This document shows, piece after piece, positions 1 through 8,923 of a stretch of 64,000 bases of DNA. A program made the translations under genes and the position numbers. The stretch is taken from contig CAKOLG010000001.1 of NCBI GenBank assembly GCA_934096175.1, forward strand, positions 1 through 64,000. The letters are read 5' to 3'. The notes under the pieces are model-generated. The model was given only the letters and a program-made list of their open reading frames with translations, was not told where the DNA came from and searched no databases. Source of the DNA: an uncultured Bacilli bacterium. GTDB taxonomy: Bacteria > Bacillota_I > Bacilli_A > RF39 > UBA660. How positions within the stretch are numbered: position 1 is the first letter of the stretch; each line of letters begins with the position of its first letter.

Positions 1-60
1 ACTCAAATTGACTTTTTTACTTAGTTTTCAAAGATCATTTCTGCATCCTTTTTTCGGTTG
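1..60 (-). ncRNA. rRNA operon leader (5' end only)
   Basis: Read on the minus strand, 23-36 is GATCTTTGAAAACT, the motif found in the leader just before 16S rRNA in many Firmicutes. It follows a consensus promoter and runs off the left edge. The rRNA gene itself is outside the window, so its identity is inferred from the leader. Confidence 0.7.
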
Positions 61-96
61 CATTAGTAATATATCAATTCTTAAAAGTTTTGTCAA
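61..96 (-). promoter_or_regulatory. strong rRNA-type promoter
   Basis: Minus strand: -35 TTGACA at 91-96, a 17-base spacer, and -10 TATATT at 68-73. The start is expected near 61. It drives the leader that leaves the window on the left. Confidence 0.8.
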
Positions 97-133
97 CTTT
101 TTTTTACATTTTTTTATAATTTATTTACTTAAT

Positions 134-182
134 AAAAAAATGGATTGATATTTTGTTGACGTCTTAAATCAACAACAATCCA
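134..182 (-). terminator. rho-independent terminator of the ntdP-like gene
   Basis: Minus strand stem in two parts: TGGATTG plus TTGTTGA pairing with TCAACAA and CAATCCA, with a 5-base bulge (AATAT) between the two parts of the 3' arm. A run of seven T follows. It separates the upstream gene from the rRNA promoter. Confidence 0.75.
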
Positions 183-229
183 AGTATATAACAAAAAAAA
201 AATAAATGCAACTAAAAATCATTACAAAT

Positions 230-763
230 TTAATTTTTTTTTATTTTTTCGTAAAGCTGATGATATTTTTCAATTATACCTGCTTCAAAAGGACCCGCAC
301 CAGCTCTTTTTTTATCTATTAAATAAGACAACTCACTTTTAACAATACTATCTATGTCATCTGAGTAATGCATAATTTTCTTATGAAAATTATACTCATT
401 CCTATCCAAAACTCTAAATCCTCCATCAGGAAAAACTCTTAAATCTAAATCATAATCAATATACTTAATTACTTTTTCATCAATTATATAAGGCGAAGCT
501 ATATTACAATAATAAAATAAACCATATTTTTTTAACTGACCAATTATATTAAACCAATGCTTCTTGTAAAAAAATAAAACAGCAGGTTCATTAGTCATAT
601 GACTTCTTCCATCTTTTTCAGTTATCTTAGTTCTACCATTACCGCAAATTAAAACCTCATCATTATTTTCTAATACAATCGCCTCTTCTGAAGTATGTTC
701 TAAAGAACCATCATGTTTATAACAATGAATTTTTAGTTTATCACCAACTTTAATATTATCCAT
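230..763 (-). CDS. DUF402/NtdP-like nucleoside di/triphosphatase
   Basis: About 177 residues from the chosen ATG (MDNIKVGDKLKI). The DUF402 core is visible: RSHMTNEPAVLFFYKKHWFN, then a block of Y-I-D-Y-D-L-D-L acidic residues and a D-E-Y-N-F-H tail that would bind metal. Members of this family from Staphylococcus hydrolyse nucleoside tri- and diphosphates. The longer reading frame starts 21 codons upstream, but those residues are hydrophobic and not family-like, so the internal ATG at 763 is preferred. Last gene of the leftward ctpA-ntdP pair. Function by family only. Confidence 0.75.
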   Translation of the reverse strand: MDNIKVGDKLKIHCYKHDGSLEHTSEEAIVLENNDEVLICGNGRTKITEKDGRSHMTNEPAVLFFYKKHWFNIIGQLKKYGLFYYCNIASPYIIDEKVIKYIDYDLDLRVFPDGGFRVLDRNEYNFHKKIMHYSDDIDSIVKSELSYLIDKKRAGAGPFEAGIIEKYHQLYEKIKKN

Positions 764-842
764 AAAATCACGCTTTCGATAACCATTATATAATAAAATT
801 TTAAAAATAACAAACAAAGGACACAAATCAACTAATTTGTGC

Positions 843-2357
843 CTAACTTAACAATTGAATAGCTTTATCGAATTGCTTATCATAAATCGTATTATTTTTT
901 ACCTCATTACTAACTTCGTAATCTGGTTCTATACCAATTTCATCAATACAATCTCCATTAGGACGTAACCATTTCGCCGAAGTATACTTAACCATTGATT
1001 TATCATAATTCATCAATGACTGAACTTTTCCCTTACCATAAGTTGTTTTACCAACTATTACTGCCCCATAACTATCTTTTAAAGCAGCAGTTAATATTTC
1101 TGAAGCTGAAGCAGTAGATGAATTAACTAATACAACAATCGGATATTCTCTTTTTTCATCTGTTTCATCTTTATAATTAGTAACCTTATCTTTAGTTTCT
1201 AATGAATAAATTATTTTACCTTTTTCTAAAAATAAACTAGCAATATTATGTGCAGTATTTAAATAACCACCTGTATTACTTCTTAAATCTATTATTAAGG
1301 ACTCAATTCCTTTTTCTTCTATTTTGCCTAACTCACTCTTAAATTGTTTATAAGTTTGTGAAGAAAAAGAAGATATTGCAATATAACCAATTTTATTTTC
1401 TTTCTTTTCAAGCACTTCAGAACTTACTGTTGGAACGTAAACCTTTCCAGCTTTTAAATTATACGTTAAAACTTCATTATTTCGCTTAACAACAATTTCA
1501 TTTTCTTTATCGCCATTACTTAAAAGTAATTCTGAAATAATTTGATAATTATCCAGTGTTATATCCTCACCATTAACCTTAATAATTTCATCTCCAACCA
1601 ATAAACCAGCTGCCGCTGCAGCACTATTATCATAAACTTTATAAATCACATTACCTTGAGTTACTACACCAATTCCCTCATAACTACCTTCCAATGAATC
1701 AGAAAGTGACTCTTTCTCATCTTCATTTAAATAAATTGAATAATTATCCTTCAAATATTCCATCATTCCTTTTAATGCAGCATCAATCATCCCTTCTTTA
1801 TCAACTTCTTCATAAAAATTTTTATCAATTTCTGAATAAGTTTTAATAAACTTAGTTATATTACTATCACTAACCAACTCTGTTTCATATAATGCATTGT
1901 CTTTACGATACTGACGATTCAAGACGAACACTGTTCCCAAAGTTGTCAATATAGCAGTAATCAAAATAATTAACACCACATCTAAAACAGTTAAACCACT
2001 TTTCTTTTTAACATTTTCTTCATAAATATTTTTTGAACTAGCTAAAGATGCTTGACCATTTTTAAATGAACCATGTTCTACATTTTTTCCATTTATCATT
2101 TTTTTATTATTTTGCCTTATATTATCTTTTTTCTTTAACTCTCTTTTACTTTCACTTACACTAGTTATTTTTTTACTCTTATCAACTACTGATTTATTTT
2201 TTAAATCATTTTCTTTATTTTTACTTAAACTATCTTTTCCTTTCCTCGTATTTGTATTATTTTTCTTTTTTAAATTATTTTTATTTATTTTAGTTTCATT
2301 TTTAATAACATCTACTTTTTCTTCAGATTTTACAACATTTTCCTTTTTCTTCACCAT
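843..2357 (-). CDS. ctpA: S41 C-terminal processing peptidase (CtpA/CtpB type)
   Basis: 504 residues. A Lys/Asn-rich cytosolic N-terminus (1-118) is unusually long for the family. One membrane segment lies at about 121-147, a PDZ domain at about 220-300, and the S41 protease domain at 320-480. The catalytic pair is readable: Ser417 in STASASE and Lys442 in YGKGKVQ, 25 residues apart as in CtpB. It should cut exported proteins at the outer face of the membrane. SD is AGAAGGTG, 7 bases before the ATG. The basic tail may bind acidic lipids or nucleic acid (inference). Confidence 0.92.
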   Translation of the reverse strand: MVKKKENVVKSEEKVDVIKNETKINKNNLKKKNNTNTRKGKDSLSKNKENDLKNKSVVDKSKKITSVSESKRELKKKDNIRQNNKKMINGKNVEHGSFKNGQASLASSKNIYEENVKKKSGLTVLDVVLIILITAILTTLGTVFVLNRQYRKDNALYETELVSDSNITKFIKTYSEIDKNFYEEVDKEGMIDAALKGMMEYLKDNYSIYLNEDEKESLSDSLEGSYEGIGVVTQGNVIYKVYDNSAAAAAGLLVGDEIIKVNGEDITLDNYQIISELLLSNGDKENEIVVKRNNEVLTYNLKAGKVYVPTVSSEVLEKKENKIGYIAISSFSSQTYKQFKSELGKIEEKGIESLIIDLRSNTGGYLNTAHNIASLFLEKGKIIYSLETKDKVTNYKDETDEKREYPIVVLVNSSTASASEILTAALKDSYGAVIVGKTTYGKGKVQSLMNYDKSMVKYTSAKWLRPNGDCIDEIGIEPDYEVSNEVKNNTIYDKQFDKAIQLLS

Positions 2358-2385
2358 AAAGTCACCTTCTATTCATATCAAAAAC

Positions 2386-2417
2386 AAAAAAAGTTTAACT
2401 ATCTAATTAAACTTTTT
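2386..2417 (-). terminator. terminator after the 179-residue membrane protein
   Basis: Minus strand stem AAAAAGTTTAA / TTAAACTTTTT with an 8-base loop, running into a T tract. It lies between the stop at 2423 and the ctpA start. Confidence 0.7.
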
Positions 2418-2422
2418 ACATC

Positions 2423-2962
2423 CTACTCTACACCAAGTTCTTTTTGCATCTTTGAATAATCTACTATGTATTTATTAATCTTTCCTTTTTTTACTTTTAT
2501 CAAAGTAATATCACCCAATTTAATTTCAGATAACGAAGTAGCTTTTTCATTTACATTTTCTGGATCATAATAACTTGTATTCAAAGCATTAGATAAATCA
2601 ACAGTATAAGTATGCAAGTGTTTTTCTTTCTTTGTATAATTATATAACAACGTAGACATATCAGACATATAATCACCAGTAGTATCATAAATAAATACAT
2701 AATACTCATCATATGGTCTGTTTAATAATTGTCCCATAATTGCAACACTATAATTAACTTCACCAGCTACAGTTTCCTTAGTATTATCTTCATCTTTTTT
2801 AAATAAGTCTTTAGTTACAAAAGTTCTCGTTAATAAATAAATAATTCCAACACAAGCCAAAACTACTAATATAACAATTATAAAATTTCTCATTTCATTT
2901 TGTTCAGCTGTTTTATACTTAACATTTTTTATATTTTCTTTCGTTTTTACTTTCTTTTCCAT
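2423..2962 (-). CDS. membrane-anchored protein, possible thioredoxin-like fold, no CxxC
   Basis: 179 residues. A charged N-terminus is followed by one membrane helix at about 26-47 (NFIIVILVVLACVGIIYLL), then an outside domain. The outside domain has the order of a thioredoxin fold (YYVFIYDTT strand, helix, LHTYTVDLSN strand, DITLIKVKKGKINKYI hairpin) but no cysteine pair, so it would not be redox active. The fold call is mine and tentative. The product is otherwise unrecognised. Good SD AAGGTGG and an extended -10 promoter just upstream. Confidence 0.55.
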   Translation of the reverse strand: MEKKVKTKENIKNVKYKTAEQNEMRNFIIVILVVLACVGIIYLLTRTFVTKDLFKKDEDNTKETVAGEVNYSVAIMGQLLNRPYDEYYVFIYDTTGDYMSDMSTLLYNYTKKEKHLHTYTVDLSNALNTSYYDPENVNEKATSLSEIKLGDITLIKVKKGKINKYIVDYSKMQKELGVE

Positions 2963-2980
2963 TTAAACCACCTTGACCCA

Positions 2981-2997
2981 ATTATATCACATTTAAA
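2981..2997 (-). promoter_or_regulatory. extended -10 promoter
   Basis: Minus strand TGATATAAT, with the -10 at 2981-2986, 19 bases before the start codon at 2962. The -35 is weak (TTTGAT with a 17-base spacer). The same TGnTATAAT form recurs across the window. Confidence 0.6.
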
Positions 2998-3065
2998 AAC
3001 TAAATCAAATAAATGTTTATCACTATTACATTCTCATAATGGTTTAATTTAAAGATAATTATTCA

Positions 3066-4082
3066 TTATTTTTCATAATAAACTGTTGTATTATTAATAT
3101 TCAATGAATCTGCAATACTTAATATTTCTTCAGTAGATAAATCATTACTTGCTAAATAATAATCAACATTGTTACTTGTCCAAGTTAAAGAATTAGTACT
3201 TAAAGCTCCTATAGTATCACTTAACATTAAAGGATCACCATATATAGGAACTATTTCAAACTCTTCTTTAACATTACTTACTTCTTCTATTAAAACAAAA
3301 TTTTTATCTCCATTAAAAGTTAATATAACACGTTCACCATTCTCTGTATTTAACATTTCCTTATTTTTTAAATAAGTATTACTAGGAACATATAAAGGAT
3401 AAATAATATCTTCTAACGCCGAAGTTTGCTCAGTTTTATTACTATCATCTGTCTTACAACAATCGACATTTATGACATTATCAACATCAAACTCACTATC
3501 ATTTAAATTAGCTTTATAATCAATTTTTGTAAAATCTACTTTTATTGAAACAATATCATCAACATCATAAACTAATACCGTTTTTAAATTCATATCCTTA
3601 TCAAAATATAACTTTTCATATTTTAAATAATTATTATTTGGATAATTAACATCCGTTTTTAAAAAATATTTACCATCTTCTTCTCCAAATTCAACATCTT
3701 CATCTGCTAAAATATCCTTGGCCAAAGTATTTAATATATATGCTTGACTACTATTATAAGGCCATTCACTCATAAATTTATAACTTTTATTTAAGCTAGG
3801 TGTAACCACATATACTGCATCAGAATTTCTTAAAATAATTTGCTGATGATTATTTATAGCATTAACCATATCAACCTTAAAATAATCATCATCCATATAA
3901 TAAACTTTCATATTATATGAGAAAGTATCTTCCGAATTATAAATTTCCATTTTAGCTTCCACATAATAAGATTTAGAAGTATCAACATTATCCGTAAAAT
4001 TCTTAATAAGCTTATCTTTGTCTACCTTTCCACAACCTGTTAACAATAAAATAGTTATCAACAATAATAATATTTTTTTCAT
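3066..4082 (-). CDS. lipoprotein with LolA-like domain
   Basis: 338 residues. Lipobox signal peptide LLLLITILLLTGCG, with lipidation expected at Cys17. The region from about 30 to 200 is a string of antiparallel strands (YYVEAKMEIYN, FSYNMKVYYMDDDYFKVDM, QQIILRNSDAVYVVTP) typical of the LolA/YdcC lipoprotein fold. The C-terminal third resembles DUF4367-type domains. It probably sits on the outer face of the membrane. The true substrate is unknown. In Firmicutes such proteins are often linked to envelope or sporulation lipoproteins. Confidence 0.7.
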   Translation of the reverse strand: MKKILLLLITILLLTGCGKVDKDKLIKNFTDNVDTSKSYYVEAKMEIYNSEDTFSYNMKVYYMDDDYFKVDMVNAINNHQQIILRNSDAVYVVTPSLNKSYKFMSEWPYNSSQAYILNTLAKDILADEDVEFGEEDGKYFLKTDVNYPNNNYLKYEKLYFDKDMNLKTVLVYDVDDIVSIKVDFTKIDYKANLNDSEFDVDNVINVDCCKTDDSNKTEQTSALEDIIYPLYVPSNTYLKNKEMLNTENGERVILTFNGDKNFVLIEEVSNVKEEFEIVPIYGDPLMLSDTIGALSTNSLTWTSNNVDYYLASNDLSTEEILSIADSLNINNTTVYYEK

Positions 4083-4185
4083 AACACCAACCTTTTCTAA
4101 TTAATAATATTTAGAAAATAAATAAATATTCATACATAAATTAGAAATTAAATGCCATAATAAAAATAGAAAAGGAAGGTTATAT

Positions 4186-4386
4186 ATGGAAATAATTAAA
4201 AAGATTGCATTAGTTTTAACTATAATTGGCGCACTAAACTGGGGACTAATCGGTATCTTTAATATAAATTTAGTTACATTGTTAATAAAAAATACAATGT
4301 TAAATAACATAATTTATATTATCATTGGTATCGCATCTCTAATATGTATAGCATATTTATTCGATGAAAAAATGGCTCATGAATAA
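4186..4386 (+). CDS. DUF378 family small membrane protein
   Basis: 66 residues with two membrane helices and the family signature IIGALNWGLIGIFNINLV. SD AAGGAAGG sits 6 bases before the ATG. One of only five rightward genes, alone between convergent and divergent neighbours. Function of the family is unknown. Confidence 0.85.
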   Translation: MEIIKKIALVLTIIGALNWGLIGIFNINLVTLLIKNTMLNNIIYIIIGIASLICIAYLFDEKMAHE

Positions 4387-4402
4387 TGAACCATTTTTTT
4401 AA
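4365..4402 (+). terminator. terminator, probably used from both sides
   Basis: Stem AAAAATGGCTCAT / ATGAACCATTTTT with a 5-base loop and a T run on the plus strand. It overlaps the DUF378 stop codon and lies 3' of cdaR on the other strand. Confidence 0.75.
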
Positions 4403-5787
4403 TTTTGTTTTGATATAACTACATTAACATTTTTAGTTACGAAATATTGTAACCTAGAATCAGTACCTTCAATTTTTACAGGAACAGAATAAGTTCCCTC
4501 ATTATAACCAGTTAAATCAACATATGCACTTATTCCTTCAGGATTATCACCTAAATTATTTAAAATAGACTCTACACCAACGACTTGAACCTCTACTATC
4601 TTTTCATCCTCTGACGATAAGTTAGCTACCAAACCGTTTGGAACATTCCTTGTTTTTATACCACGTATTGTTATTGTTTTTTGTTTTGCCTCAGCAAAGT
4701 TCAATACAACTGCAACACTTTCTTCACTAACTGACCTTACACCAGCTGGTTTAGAGATTGTTACATTTGATGTTTTTGATCCATTATTACCTTGACCATT
4801 TACATCAATAGTTACTGAAACATCATTAATAGACTCAAGAGCACTTTCATCTCCATAAATCGTCATTTCATAATCTGCAGAATTTACTCCGTTTACAGTA
4901 ATTGAAGAAATTGCTTTACCAGCAACTAATTCTCCAATAGTCACTATTTTTATAGGAACTCTCTTTGAATATGAATCAAGTTCTATTTTAGCAGAAATAT
5001 TAGTTGCTACAACTTCTACATTATTAATAAGTTCCCCATTTGTTCCATAAGCAACAAGTGTCAAATTATCAACAGTATAAGTTCCTGCTTTAGAAAAATC
5101 AGAATTATCCAAATTTATTAATGCTTTAATACTTGCAATTTTATCCAAAGTATCTTGGGCACCTCTAACAACAACTTCTGTTTTAGATAACTCAACATTT
5201 TTAACACTTAATTTCTCATCTAAACTATCCTGATTCATCAAATCATAACTAATAGTTTTAGTATCACTAACCTTTTTCTTAATTGTAACAGTTGCATAAG
5301 TCGGATCAATCTTATAACTTAAACTATCAATAGTTTTATTATATGTCATCTTAACTTCAACAGGTTTATCACTAGCTTCATAATCAGTTAAATCAACCAC
5401 AACTTCATTATCACCTAGCTGCCTAGCTAAATAAAGTTCACCCTTTTTCCCTATTAAAGTAATATCAACAGACTCTGGTACTCCTTCAACTACATAAGCA
5501 CTAGTATTATATATAACACGAACTGGCTGATTCGTAAGAATTTCAGCATCACTACTTATTAAAGTCATAACTTTTGAATCAACTACATAAAACAAAATAA
5601 CTGCAAATGCTAAAGACAAATATAATAATAAATTTGGTCTATTTAAGAGTTTTTCTAACTTACTTTCTTTGCCTAGTTTACTTTGTATCTTATAAATTAA
5701 AGTACTAATTGGCGTCACAATTATTTTATCAACAATTTTATAAATATTTGTAAAAATTACTTTAAAGGCTTTTACTATCTTATTCAT
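4399..5787 (-). CDS. cdaR: YbbR-domain protein CdaR, regulator of CdaA
   Basis: 462 residues from the chosen ATG (MNKIVKAFKVI). An N-terminal amphipathic stretch is followed by a membrane helix (LLLYLSLAFAVILFYVV) and then four YbbR-like beta repeats with the recurring pattern PVRVIYN...VDITLIGKK...VDLTDY. It overlaps the cdaA stop by 8 bases. Upstream ATGs exist, but AAGGTGATGAAA places the SD correctly only for the ATG at 5787. In Firmicutes CdaR lies in the membrane beside the cyclase and tunes cyclic di-AMP output. Confidence 0.9.
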   Translation of the reverse strand: MNKIVKAFKVIFTNIYKIVDKIIVTPISTLIYKIQSKLGKESKLEKLLNRPNLLLYLSLAFAVILFYVVDSKVMTLISSDAEILTNQPVRVIYNTSAYVVEGVPESVDITLIGKKGELYLARQLGDNEVVVDLTDYEASDKPVEVKMTYNKTIDSLSYKIDPTYATVTIKKKVSDTKTISYDLMNQDSLDEKLSVKNVELSKTEVVVRGAQDTLDKIASIKALINLDNSDFSKAGTYTVDNLTLVAYGTNGELINNVEVVATNISAKIELDSYSKRVPIKIVTIGELVAGKAISSITVNGVNSADYEMTIYGDESALESINDVSVTIDVNGQGNNGSKTSNVTISKPAGVRSVSEESVAVVLNFAEAKQKTITIRGIKTRNVPNGLVANLSSEDEKIVEVQVVGVESILNNLGDNPEGISAYVDLTGYNEGTYSVPVKIEGTDSRLQYFVTKNVNVVISKQN

Positions 5788-6601
5788 TTTCATCACCTTC
5801 ATCTTCAACATCATCTGCATCATAGAATAATTCTGTTTTTGGCTTTAATTCTTCAACAAGCATCATTCTAAATTCATCCAAACTTAAATTATAATGAATT
5901 TCATGATCAACAGCTATACTTAATCTTCCTGTTTCTTCTGAAACAACCAATGCAACAGCATCACTTTCCTCAGCTATTCCCAAAGCAGCTCTATGTCTAG
6001 TTCCTAATTTTTTATTTAAATTAGGATCCATACTTGTCTTAAATACAGCTCCCGCACAAGTTATTCTATCACCCTGAATTATTACTCCACCATCGTGAAG
6101 TGGACTATTAGGAAAAAAGATTGTTCCAAGCAACGGACTTGTCAAATCAGCATAAACTTTTGTAGCTGGAGTAATATATTCTTGTAATGACATATCTCTT
6201 TCAATAACTATCAAAGCACCAATTCTATTCTTTTTAAGGTACTCAACAGCATCCATAATCTCATAAACTACTCTTTCGCGCTCCTCAACAGTTAATATTT
6301 TATGACGACCTAATAACTTAGTTCTACCTATTGATTCTAAGAAACTTCTAATTTCTGGTTGAAACAAAACAATTATAGCAATTGGTCCCCACTCAAATAC
6401 ATACTCTAGTAAAATTCCTACAGTATATAAATTAAGCAGCTCACTCAACAACTTAATAACAAATAAAATTATTACCCCTTTTACAATAAGAATAAGTTTT
6501 ACATTATTCTTCACATTCTTTAATATATAATAAAACATAAACCATACAATACATATATCAATGATTTTTGTTATAATTGACCATACAGTCGATAACGTCA
6601 T
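5780..6601 (-). CDS. cdaA: diadenylate cyclase CdaA (cyclic di-AMP synthase)
   Basis: 273 residues. Three membrane helices lie in residues 1-80, then the DAC domain at 95-245. The RHR motif (202-204, in GTRHRAALG) is intact. The DGA motif reads LHDGG (Asp170 present, Ala changed to Gly at 172). It makes cyclic di-AMP from two ATP at the membrane. Excellent SD AGGAGG. First gene of the cdaA-cdaR pair. No glmM follows, unlike Bacillus. The acidic tail DDVEDEGDENE is unusual. Confidence 0.93.
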   Translation of the reverse strand: MTLSTVWSIITKIIDICIVWFMFYYILKNVKNNVKLILIVKGVIILFVIKLLSELLNLYTVGILLEYVFEWGPIAIIVLFQPEIRSFLESIGRTKLLGRHKILTVEERERVVYEIMDAVEYLKKNRIGALIVIERDMSLQEYITPATKVYADLTSPLLGTIFFPNSPLHDGGVIIQGDRITCAGAVFKTSMDPNLNKKLGTRHRAALGIAEESDAVALVVSEETGRLSIAVDHEIHYNLSLDEFRMMLVEELKPKTELFYDADDVEDEGDENE

Positions 6602-6628
6602 TTTTAATTCCTCCTCGTTATAGTAATA

Positions 6629-6637
6629 ATTATATCA
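6629..6637 (-). promoter_or_regulatory. extended -10 promoter of cdaA
   Basis: Minus strand TGATATAAT, with the -10 at 6629-6634, 28 bases before the cdaA ATG. Confidence 0.6.
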
Positions 6638-6675
6638 AATAATCAAAAAAAAAACACCCCACAAAAAAAGAAATT

Positions 6676-8490
6676 TTATCCCCTATTTCTCTTCTTCCTT
6701 TTTTTACGTTTTTTCTTTTTAGTTAGAAAAAATAATATTAAAGTTGCAATTACTATAAATAATATTACTTTTTTTACTCTTTTCTTACTCAAATATTTTT
6801 GATAATCATCAAACTTTTTTAATATAATTTCAGCTTGTTCATCATTTCCATCATAATTAGCAAAATACTTTTTTGCATCACTATAAAGAATTTCATTAGA
6901 TTTTAATAAATCACTATTTAAATAAAAATCAACTAAAGCTAAATCATTAGAAGAAACTTCATATAATGGAGGAGTTAATGATGAATTTATTAGTTTATTA
7001 TTATTTATATTTTCATAAAATAAAGCAACATTATATAGCTTGTTTTCTTCATAAGCCTTACTTAAAAATTCTACACCGTAATAAAAATTATCTGTCGCTT
7101 GCCCCATTGGAACCGTTATTGCTGGATAGCCAATAACACTCGATAAACTACTACTTGGACTGATAATACCAGTTTTATTATATGCAAAAATATTATTTTT
7201 TAAAGTTGGATACAACAAAATATCAATTCCATATTCAAGAAAAATCTTATCCACATATTCTCTATATTCATTCTTTTTCTCATCACGCACTTTTTTACTT
7301 TCGTATTGACCATTACAGCCTTCAACATAACCTGTTAAATCCTGGATATGCCCTGCACTGGACGCTAATTTTTGAAAACTTCTAATACTCCCTGTTGTAC
7401 CCTTAATATATTGATTAAAACTATCACATAACGTTATTCCAGCATAAGTTGAAGTAGCTATTTGGTAATAGTATGATGTCATAAACTTATCAATATAAAC
7501 TATTTTAGCACCAGCTTCGCTTAGTTCTGATATACTTTTATCTAACAAACTTACAATTGACTCTTCCGTCAATTTATTTATTGCTAACGAAGCATTTGCC
7601 TTACCATATACAAAATCACTAACCACACCTATTGTATAATTACTTAACTCTTCTATTTCTAAATAACTATCATCATATGAATCAACATTTTCGGTATAAC
7701 TATCATTTACATCTTCACCAGAAATTATACCTAAGATCAAAGAATTATCCCTCACAGATTTCGTTAAAATACCAACTGTATCCCTTTCAATATCATAAGG
7801 TATTACTCCTGTTCTACTAACCAAACCCAAAGTTGGTCTCATGCCAACTAAACCTGCTCCCGATGCCGGAACCCTTACCGATGAATTTGTATCTGTTCCC
7901 AAAGCGGCTGCTGCAAACGATGCTGCTACTGCTACAGCACTACCACCACTACTTCCATAAGGCGTATAATCAACATTAAAAACATTTCTTACATAACCAT
8001 ATGAACTATAAGAATTTGACGCCGAAAAAGCAAGCTCACTCATATTAGTACTAGCTAATATTATTGCACCAGCTTCCCTCAACTTTTCTACAACATACGC
8101 ATCTTTTAAAGGAAAATTGTCTTGTAAAGACTTTGTTCCTCCAGTTGTTGCCATTCCCTTTACATCAATATTTGTTTTAACAACAATAGGAATTCCATGT
8201 AACTTACTTCTAACTTTGCCTGCAGCACGTTCTTGATCCAATTTTTTAGCTTCTTTAATTGCTTCATCATTAATCTGATTAATCGCATTAAATAAACCAT
8301 CATATTGTTCAATTCTTTCTAAATATAAATTAACTAAAAGTTCACTATTTAAAATACCAACATCCATTGCTTCTTGCAAATCATATATATCCATTTTAGT
8401 AATATCAACCGGTGCTTGTAAAGCCGCAACTTTAATTGAAAACATAAAAAACATTGAAAATAAAATTAAACACTTTATTGTTTTAATCAT
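6676..8490 (-). CDS. exported, membrane-tethered amidase-signature enzyme
   Basis: 604 residues. A signal peptide at 1-24 is followed by an amidase-signature domain (about 30-520) with the Ser-cisSer-Lys triad: Lys105 (VVKTN), Ser181 (YGSSGGSA) and Ser204 (NSSVRVP; the usual form is GGSIR.P). A C-terminal helix (about 575-595) is followed by a KKKKRKKRKK tail. It should face outward and be held at the C-terminus. The amide substrate is not predictable. This is not GatA, which is cytosolic and lacks these anchors. Four bases after smpB, so in the rnr-smpB operon. Confidence 0.85.
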   Translation of the reverse strand: MIKTIKCLILFSMFFMFSIKVAALQAPVDITKMDIYDLQEAMDVGILNSELLVNLYLERIEQYDGLFNAINQINDEAIKEAKKLDQERAAGKVRSKLHGIPIVVKTNIDVKGMATTGGTKSLQDNFPLKDAYVVEKLREAGAIILASTNMSELAFSASNSYSSYGYVRNVFNVDYTPYGSSGGSAVAVAASFAAAALGTDTNSSVRVPASGAGLVGMRPTLGLVSRTGVIPYDIERDTVGILTKSVRDNSLILGIISGEDVNDSYTENVDSYDDSYLEIEELSNYTIGVVSDFVYGKANASLAINKLTEESIVSLLDKSISELSEAGAKIVYIDKFMTSYYYQIATSTYAGITLCDSFNQYIKGTTGSIRSFQKLASSAGHIQDLTGYVEGCNGQYESKKVRDEKKNEYREYVDKIFLEYGIDILLYPTLKNNIFAYNKTGIISPSSSLSSVIGYPAITVPMGQATDNFYYGVEFLSKAYEENKLYNVALFYENINNNKLINSSLTPPLYEVSSNDLALVDFYLNSDLLKSNEILYSDAKKYFANYDGNDEQAEIILKKFDDYQKYLSKKRVKKVILFIVIATLILFFLTKKKKRKKRKKRNRG

Positions 8491-8494
8491 TTAT

Positions 8495-8923
8495 CTACCT
8501 TAACTTAGCTGCTTCTCTTTTTAAATCTCTTTCTTTAATAGTTTGACGTTTATCATAAAGTTTTTTACCTTTACCTACACCTAACAATATTTTCACCTTA
8601 TTATTTACTAAATACGCTTTTAATGGTACTAAAGAATAGCCTTCTCTTTCAACCTTCTCTTTCAATTTTTTTATTTCATGTTTATGTAATAACAGTCTTC
8701 TAGTTCTTCTCTCTTCATGATTAAATATATTACCTTCCTCATACTTAGCTATATACATATTAATCAAAAAAACTTCACCATTTTTTATTATTGCAAAAGT
8801 ATCCTTTAAATCTCCTGACCCTTTTCTAAGTGACTTTATTTCAGTTCCTTTAAGCTCTATACCACACTCAATACTTTCTTCAATAAAATAATCAAAATTT
8901 GCTTTTCTATTCCTTATCTCCAT
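8495..8923 (-). CDS. smpB: SsrA-binding protein SmpB
   Basis: About 142 residues: [29 protein letters not shown] start region, then VFLINMYIA, a central [11 protein letters not shown], and the C-terminal [13 protein letters not shown] tail that follows tmRNA into the ribosome. It binds tmRNA for trans-translation rescue. The ATG at 8923 has the best spacing to AAAGG. It overlaps the rnr end by 17 bases, as in many Firmicutes. Confidence 0.95.
   Translation of the reverse strand: MEIRNRKANFDYFIEESIECGIELKGTEIKSLRKGSGDLKDTFAIIKNGEVFLINMYIAKYEEGNIFNHEERRTRRLLLHKHEIKKLKEKVEREGYSLVPLKAYLVNNKVKILLGVGKGKKLYDKRQTIKERDLKREAAKLR

Noticed and set aside
4101..4310. Minus-strand 69-codon frame over the DUF378 gene
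   Set aside because: The plus-strand DUF378 reading has a good SD and a known family; the other is its shadow.
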